Notes under the pieces: generated by a model
The model's database searches: none
The model's input: the letters and a program-made list of their open reading frames with translations, nothing else
Told to the model about the DNA's origin: nothing
Position numbers and translations under genes: made by a program
Shown here: piece by piece, positions 60,589 to 64,000 of the stretch
Numbering within the stretch: the first letter of the stretch is position 1
Layout: the number at the start of each line of letters is the position of its first letter
Assembly (NCBI GenBank): GCA_024653205.1
Contig: JANLFO010000008.1
Coordinates: 1 to 64,000, forward strand
Length of the DNA stretch: 64,000 bases
Direction of reading: 5' to 3'
DNA from: Clostridia bacterium
GTDB taxonomy: Bacteria > Bacillota > DSM-521 > Neomoorellales > SLTJ01

Positions 60589-61851
60589 GTGCCGAAGATG
60601 GGGCGGGGAGTGAGCACGAAAAGGGCGGGTGCGCTACCCAGGGGCCTTCTCGGTCAGCGGGGTGTGGCCCTGGTAACGGTGTTGTTGGCCCTGGCTGTGT
60701 TGTTAGGATTGGGTCTGGCCGGGTTGAGTCTGGCCCTCACCTACCGGGAGTTGAGCAACACGGAGCTGAGGAGCCTGCAGGCCTTCTACGCTGCGGAAGC
60801 GGGGTTGGCTGCGGCCCTGGCGGCGCTGGGTGCCGATTGGTCCTGGTCGGGATATCCCGGCGATGATCTTCCGCCGGAGGCGGCGCTGCTGGAGGGCGAG
60901 GGCGCAAGGATCCGAGAGATTAAAGTGGAGGACCTGGGAGACATGCTCCAGATCGAGGCTCAGGGTGAGGCCGGCGGCCGGACGCGCCGGGTGGCGGCTT
61001 GGGTCCAGAGGCCGGCGTGGGCGTATGGCCTGGTCTTGGGTGCGCAGGAGGCGGTCGGGTTTACCGGTAACACCTTTCTCCGGGGCACTCTGGTTTTCGC
61101 CGGGGACGTGGAGATCGGTCCTTCGGTTCAGGTAGGTGACAGCGAGGCCAGGGACGGCTGGATCATCTCCGGAGGAAACGTGACCAATAAGGGCCGGATC
61201 TACGGTGGGGTAAGAGCTGTGGGGGAAATCAAGACCCTCAATCCCGGAGTGATCGAGGGCACCGTCCAAGAGAACGCCCCTCCTTTCCTGCCAGGGTTTT
61301 CCGCGCCTGACATGACCGCCTACCGCGACAGGGCGGCACAGGTAATCCGGGGGGACCTGGCGTGGGGCCAAGACGAACTGCAGGCGTTTATTGACGCCCA
61401 TACTCCCGACGGGGCGGTTCTGTTTGTGGAGGGGAAGCTTACCCTTGGGAGTGAGGGGAACAAAGAGAGTCATGGAAACAAAGCCATCGCCTACAGCGGC
61501 CGCGCCGTCCTGGTGGCGACGAACGGCATCGAGATAGCCGCCGATATAGTGAGGGCCGAAGGCGCCGAGGCAACCAGCGCCCTCGCCTTGATCGCTGGCG
61601 GAGACATCGAGGTGGGTAACCACGAAGTGCAGGCCGTGCTGTGGACGGGATCCAACCTCAAGGTCCACAGCCAGACCAAGATTGTGGGGGCGGTGGCAGC
61701 ATGGAATCTGGATCGCCAGGGTGAGGCCGATCCAATGTTCGAACTTTCTTATGACGGGCAACTAGTGGGCCTATTCTTGGGCCCTGGCTCGCCCCTTCTT
61801 TCCTCCGCGGTCGCTCCTCGGATTGTCCGTTGGTGGACGAAGGATTTGTAA
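60589..61851 (+). CDS. PilX-like pilus assembly protein
   Basis: 420 residues. N-terminal GQRGVALVTVLLALAVLLGLGLAGL and YRELSNTELRSLQAFYAAEAGLAAAL are typical of PilX/GspK-type proteins, which lack a strict prepilin Glu5. The remainder (about 150-420) looks like repeated beta strands (GNTFLRGTLVFAGDVEIG, WIISGGNVTNKGRIYGG, LIAGGDIEVGNHEVQAVLW), as in polymer-forming or polysaccharide-lyase-like shells. GTG 60589 after AGGGAGGATAGG; ATG 60598 also possible. Confidence 0.75.
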   Translation: MPKMGRGVSTKRAGALPRGLLGQRGVALVTVLLALAVLLGLGLAGLSLALTYRELSNTELRSLQAFYAAEAGLAAALAALGADWSWSGYPGDDLPPEAALLEGEGARIREIKVEDLGDMLQIEAQGEAGGRTRRVAAWVQRPAWAYGLVLGAQEAVGFTGNTFLRGTLVFAGDVEIGPSVQVGDSEARDGWIISGGNVTNKGRIYGGVRAVGEIKTLNPGVIEGTVQENAPPFLPGFSAPDMTAYRDRAAQVIRGDLAWGQDELQAFIDAHTPDGAVLFVEGKLTLGSEGNKESHGNKAIAYSGRAVLVATNGIEIAADIVRAEGAEATSALALIAGGDIEVGNHEVQAVLWTGSNLKVHSQTKIVGAVAAWNLDRQGEADPMFELSYDGQLVGLFLGPGSPLLSSAVAPRIVRWWTKDL

Positions 61852-61862
61852 GGGGTGGGAAG

Positions 61863-62876
61863 GTGGGTAGGGGGCTAAGCGCCTTCCGGGTGGGTCGTCG
61901 CAGTTATCTCGGCTTCGATTTGGGGGCCTCGGCGGTGCGGGCGGTGGAGGTAGTCGGGCTTGGGAAGCGGTGGCGGGCCCGGACGGCGGTAACCCAGGCC
62001 CTTCCGCCGGGCGCAGTGGCTGACGGAGCGGTACGGGCTCCGGCGGTGGTGGCGGAAATTCTAAGAGATTTGGCGGCCGGGCAAGGGTGGCTGGGACGCA
62101 AGGCATTTGCCTCCGTGGGCGGCAGCCGCCTCATTACCCGGCACTTGCGCCTGCCCCTTATGCCCCGGGCGGAGCTGGAACGGGCCCTGAGGTATGAGGC
62201 CGAGCAGTATTTGCCGGTGGGGATGGCGGAGCAGAGCGTGGATTTTGCCTTGCTGGGGAAGGAGCGGGACGAAGAGGGGGAAATGTGGGCGGTGCTGCTG
62301 GCCGCCGTTCCCTTGGAAATGGCCCGCAGCTATGCGCAAGTGTTTGAGGCGGCAGGGCTCTCGTTGGTGGCACTGGATATCGTGCCCCTGGCCTGGCAAC
62401 GGGTGCTGGTCGCGGCGCTGGGCGATTCCCCGGCGGAGCGGGCGGTGGGGGTAATCGACCTGGGGTATTCCTGCACCCACATAGTGATTCTGTACGGCTC
62501 CCAGGTGGAGCTGTGCCGCTCGCTGCCCCAGGGCTGGGGGTCGTCGGCTGCGGCTTCGACGGCTTACGAGGTGGCGGCCACCGCGGCAGCGGCAAATCCG
62601 GCGCCCTCCGCGGGCCGGGCCTGGGAGGATGCCTTAGAGGGCATTTCCTACGAGGTGCGCCGCTCGGTGGATTTCTTTCGGGCCCAGCGGCGGTCCGCAG
62701 GCTGGGGTAGCCTATACCTCAGCGGTGCCTTAGGCCAGTCTTCGGAAGTCTGCTCCTGGCTGGAGGCGGAGATCGGGTTGCCGGTTAAGCCCCTATGGCC
62801 CTTGATGGAAGGCCTGTCCGTGGATCCGGAAGCAGCCGTGGCCCTGGGAACCGCGTTACGGCAGGTGATACCTTAG
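61863..62876 (+). CDS. pilM: Type IV pilus assembly protein PilM
   Basis: 337 residues, actin-like ATPase: YLGFDLGASAVRAVEV (phosphate 1), LRYEAEQYLPVGMAEQSVDFALLG and GVIDLGYSCTHIVILYGSQVELCRSLPQG (phosphate 2 region). Cytoplasmic partner of PilN. GTG 61863 lies after GGGGTGGGAAG; the gene start precedes by an open frame that overlaps the prior gene. Its stop overlaps the pilN GTG. Confidence 0.9.
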   Translation: MGRGLSAFRVGRRSYLGFDLGASAVRAVEVVGLGKRWRARTAVTQALPPGAVADGAVRAPAVVAEILRDLAAGQGWLGRKAFASVGGSRLITRHLRLPLMPRAELERALRYEAEQYLPVGMAEQSVDFALLGKERDEEGEMWAVLLAAVPLEMARSYAQVFEAAGLSLVALDIVPLAWQRVLVAALGDSPAERAVGVIDLGYSCTHIVILYGSQVELCRSLPQGWGSSAAASTAYEVAATAAAANPAPSAGRAWEDALEGISYEVRRSVDFFRAQRRSAGWGSLYLSGALGQSSEVCSWLEAEIGLPVKPLWPLMEGLSVDPEAAVALGTALRQVIP

Positions 62877-63418
62877 TGCCGGCGGTCAATCTTTTGCCTC
62901 CCGAGTTACGGCCCCACCCCCGAAGCCTGCCCTGGCGGCAGGTGGCGCTTTTGGCGGTGTGCCTGGCCGTCGCCGCCGGGCTGGGCTTGGCGGGTGCCAC
63001 TTATTGGCGCCTGGTGCAGGAGCTGCAGGGGGCGACCGTGGCCAGAGCGGGGGTAGCGGAGAAGGCCACGGAAGCCGAAGAATTGGAACGGCAACTCGCC
63101 CAGATCGGCCAGGAACAGGCGGCCCTGGAGGAAGTGCTTCAGAAGCGCTTTCTGTGGTCTCGCTTTTTGGCGGACCTGCGGGCTAGCATGCCTGAGGAAG
63201 TTTGGCTGACGGATCTCTCCCTTCAGGCGGCAGACCTCACTTTGGAGGGCGGCGCCGAATCGCCTTTAGGAGTGGCCCGGTTTGTGGAGCAACTGGCGCT
63301 GCTGGACGGCGTCCGGGAGCCGAAGTTGGTGAAGGTGGAAGGGGATTCGGAGTTGAAATTCACCGTAAAGGCAGTATTGGAAAGACCTCTGCTGCCGGAG
63401 CGAGGGGAAGGGGATTGA
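62876..63418 (+). CDS. pilN: Type IV pilus assembly protein PilN
   Basis: 180 residues. PAVNLLPPELRP is the N-terminal PilN motif that binds PilM; a membrane helix (about 22-44) and a coiled coil (about 55-95) follow. GTG 62876 overlaps the pilM TAG. Confidence 0.88.
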   Translation: MPAVNLLPPELRPHPRSLPWRQVALLAVCLAVAAGLGLAGATYWRLVQELQGATVARAGVAEKATEAEELERQLAQIGQEQAALEEVLQKRFLWSRFLADLRASMPEEVWLTDLSLQAADLTLEGGAESPLGVARFVEQLALLDGVREPKLVKVEGDSELKFTVKAVLERPLLPERGEGD

Positions 63419-64000
63419 GCCGCACCGCGCGGGAGAAGCAGCTCTTGCTCCTCCTATGTCTGGTTCTAGGGGCGGTGACCTTCTACCGCCTCGGGGCTGG
63501 CGTGGCCTGGCCCCGGTACCTCCAGCTCCGAGAGTCGGTAGCCGGGGAGCGCCAGGCTCTGGTTCGGGCGCAGTACCAGGCCCAACGCCTGCCGGAGCTC
63601 AAGCAAGAAACGGCCAGGGCCGAGGCCGCCCTCGCGGAAGTCCGCCGGCCTTTTCAGACGGTGGGGCAGGCCGGGCCGCTTAACTGCGTCTTGGGCTTGC
63701 TACCTGCGGGTTTGGAGGTAAGGGAGCTGGTGCCGGGGGCGGAGGTGGACCAAGGGTTCTATCGGGTCTATCCCCTCCGTCTGAAGGTGGCGGGTCCTTA
63801 CGAGGAAGTGGAGGCCTTCCTGGAGAGAGTGGAGGAGCTACCGATTTACGTCCGGGACCTTCGGATGAGCCTCGCCGAGGAAGGGGCCGGGATCGAGGCA
63901 GAGCTCGACCTAGACGTATTCTTCCAGGCCCTTGCCTCGCCCGCCCTCAGGGAGGTGCCCGGTGCGGTGCAAAGGAACCCGTTTGAGCCCCTGTCGGCGG
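63415..64000 (+). CDS. pilO: PilO-like pilus assembly protein, cut by the window end
   Basis: The frame is open from TTG 63415 (overlapping the pilN stop, TTGA) to the last base, 195 codons so far. One membrane segment near the start (LLLLLCLVLGAVTFYRL), a coiled coil, and then an alpha-beta region (LRLKVAGPYEEVEAFLERVEEL) as in PilO. A rising PxxxNPFEPL near the end suggests a linker to further PilP-like sequence. Position after pilM-pilN supports PilO. Confidence 0.8.
   Translation, partial: MSRTAREKQLLLLLCLVLGAVTFYRLGAGVAWPRYLQLRESVAGERQALVRAQYQAQRLPELKQETARAEAALAEVRRPFQTVGQAGPLNCVLGLLPAGLEVRELVPGAEVDQGFYRVYPLRLKVAGPYEEVEAFLERVEELPIYVRDLRMSLAEEGAGIEAELDLDVFFQALASPALREVPGAVQRNPFEPLSA

Noticed and set aside
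1-64000. CRISPR arrays, tRNA or rRNA genes, insertion sequences
   Set aside because: No regularly spaced repeats, no cloverleaf or rRNA segments and no transposase were seen on reading through the window.

Overview
The window is GC-rich, densely coded DNA from an endospore-forming anaerobic Firmicute. The sporulation sigma factor SigK, S-layer-homology protein, cobalamin synthesis, selenium/sulfur-carrier genes and a type IV pilus cluster placed after yqeG-aroE-aroC-aroK-aroB suggest a Moorella/Desulfotomaculum-like lineage. That placement is inferred from gene content, not from a database search.

Layout: (1) 132-3749, late cobalamin genes cobU, cobQ and cbiA. (2) 3887-39310, a sigK gene split in two. 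Its 5' part ends at about 4194 and its 3' part resumes at about 38929. Between them lies a ~34.7-kb intervening element that ends in a large serine recombinase, i.e. a skin-type element. Joining the halves at a shared GA dinucleotide restores an uninterrupted 229-residue SigK. (3) 39477-43764 (mostly minus strand), a small membrane protein, a LysR regulator and a selenium/sulfur-carrier operon (yedE, tusA-like, cysteine desulfurase, DUF3343). (4) 44102-46560, iscS-like desulfurase and thiI. (5) 46553-52963, a HEAT-like/core-binding protein, yqeG and the shikimate genes aroE, aroC, aroK, aroB. (6) 53058-64000, a type IV pilus operon pilB, pilT, pilC, pilin, pilD, minor pilins, pilM, pilN, pilO (cut by the window end), with a c-di-GMP-I riboswitch before the major pilin.

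The intervening element shows no phage structural genes. Its cargo is an SDR-MarR fusion, a complete but split NHEJ repair set (LigD-type polymerase, ATP-dependent ligase, Ku), a family-4 uracil-DNA glycosylase, a MATE exporter, an ECF transporter, and three paralogous FecCD/BtuCDF-type ABC uptake systems with DUF364 and radical-SAM accessory proteins and two Ig-like surface proteins, one SLH-anchored. Five copies of a 24-bp dyad (half-site CGYTATRY, 8-bp spacer, inverted half-site) lie in front of the uptake units. Their architecture matches, from memory, the ModE operator of E. coli modA. The working hypothesis is that the element carries a ModE-controlled molybdate/tungstate (or related ligand) acquisition regulon. 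Several cargo genes are visibly decayed: an ATPase without its catalytic centre, a radical-SAM/partner fusion remnant, and a twice-frameshifted PAS-GGDEF-HD-GYP gene.

The cargo would be lost only in the mother cell when sigK is rebuilt. The spore lineage would keep both the NHEJ genes and the uptake genes. The predicted SigK has almost no pro-sequence, so excision itself may be the main timing switch, as reported for Clostridioides difficile.
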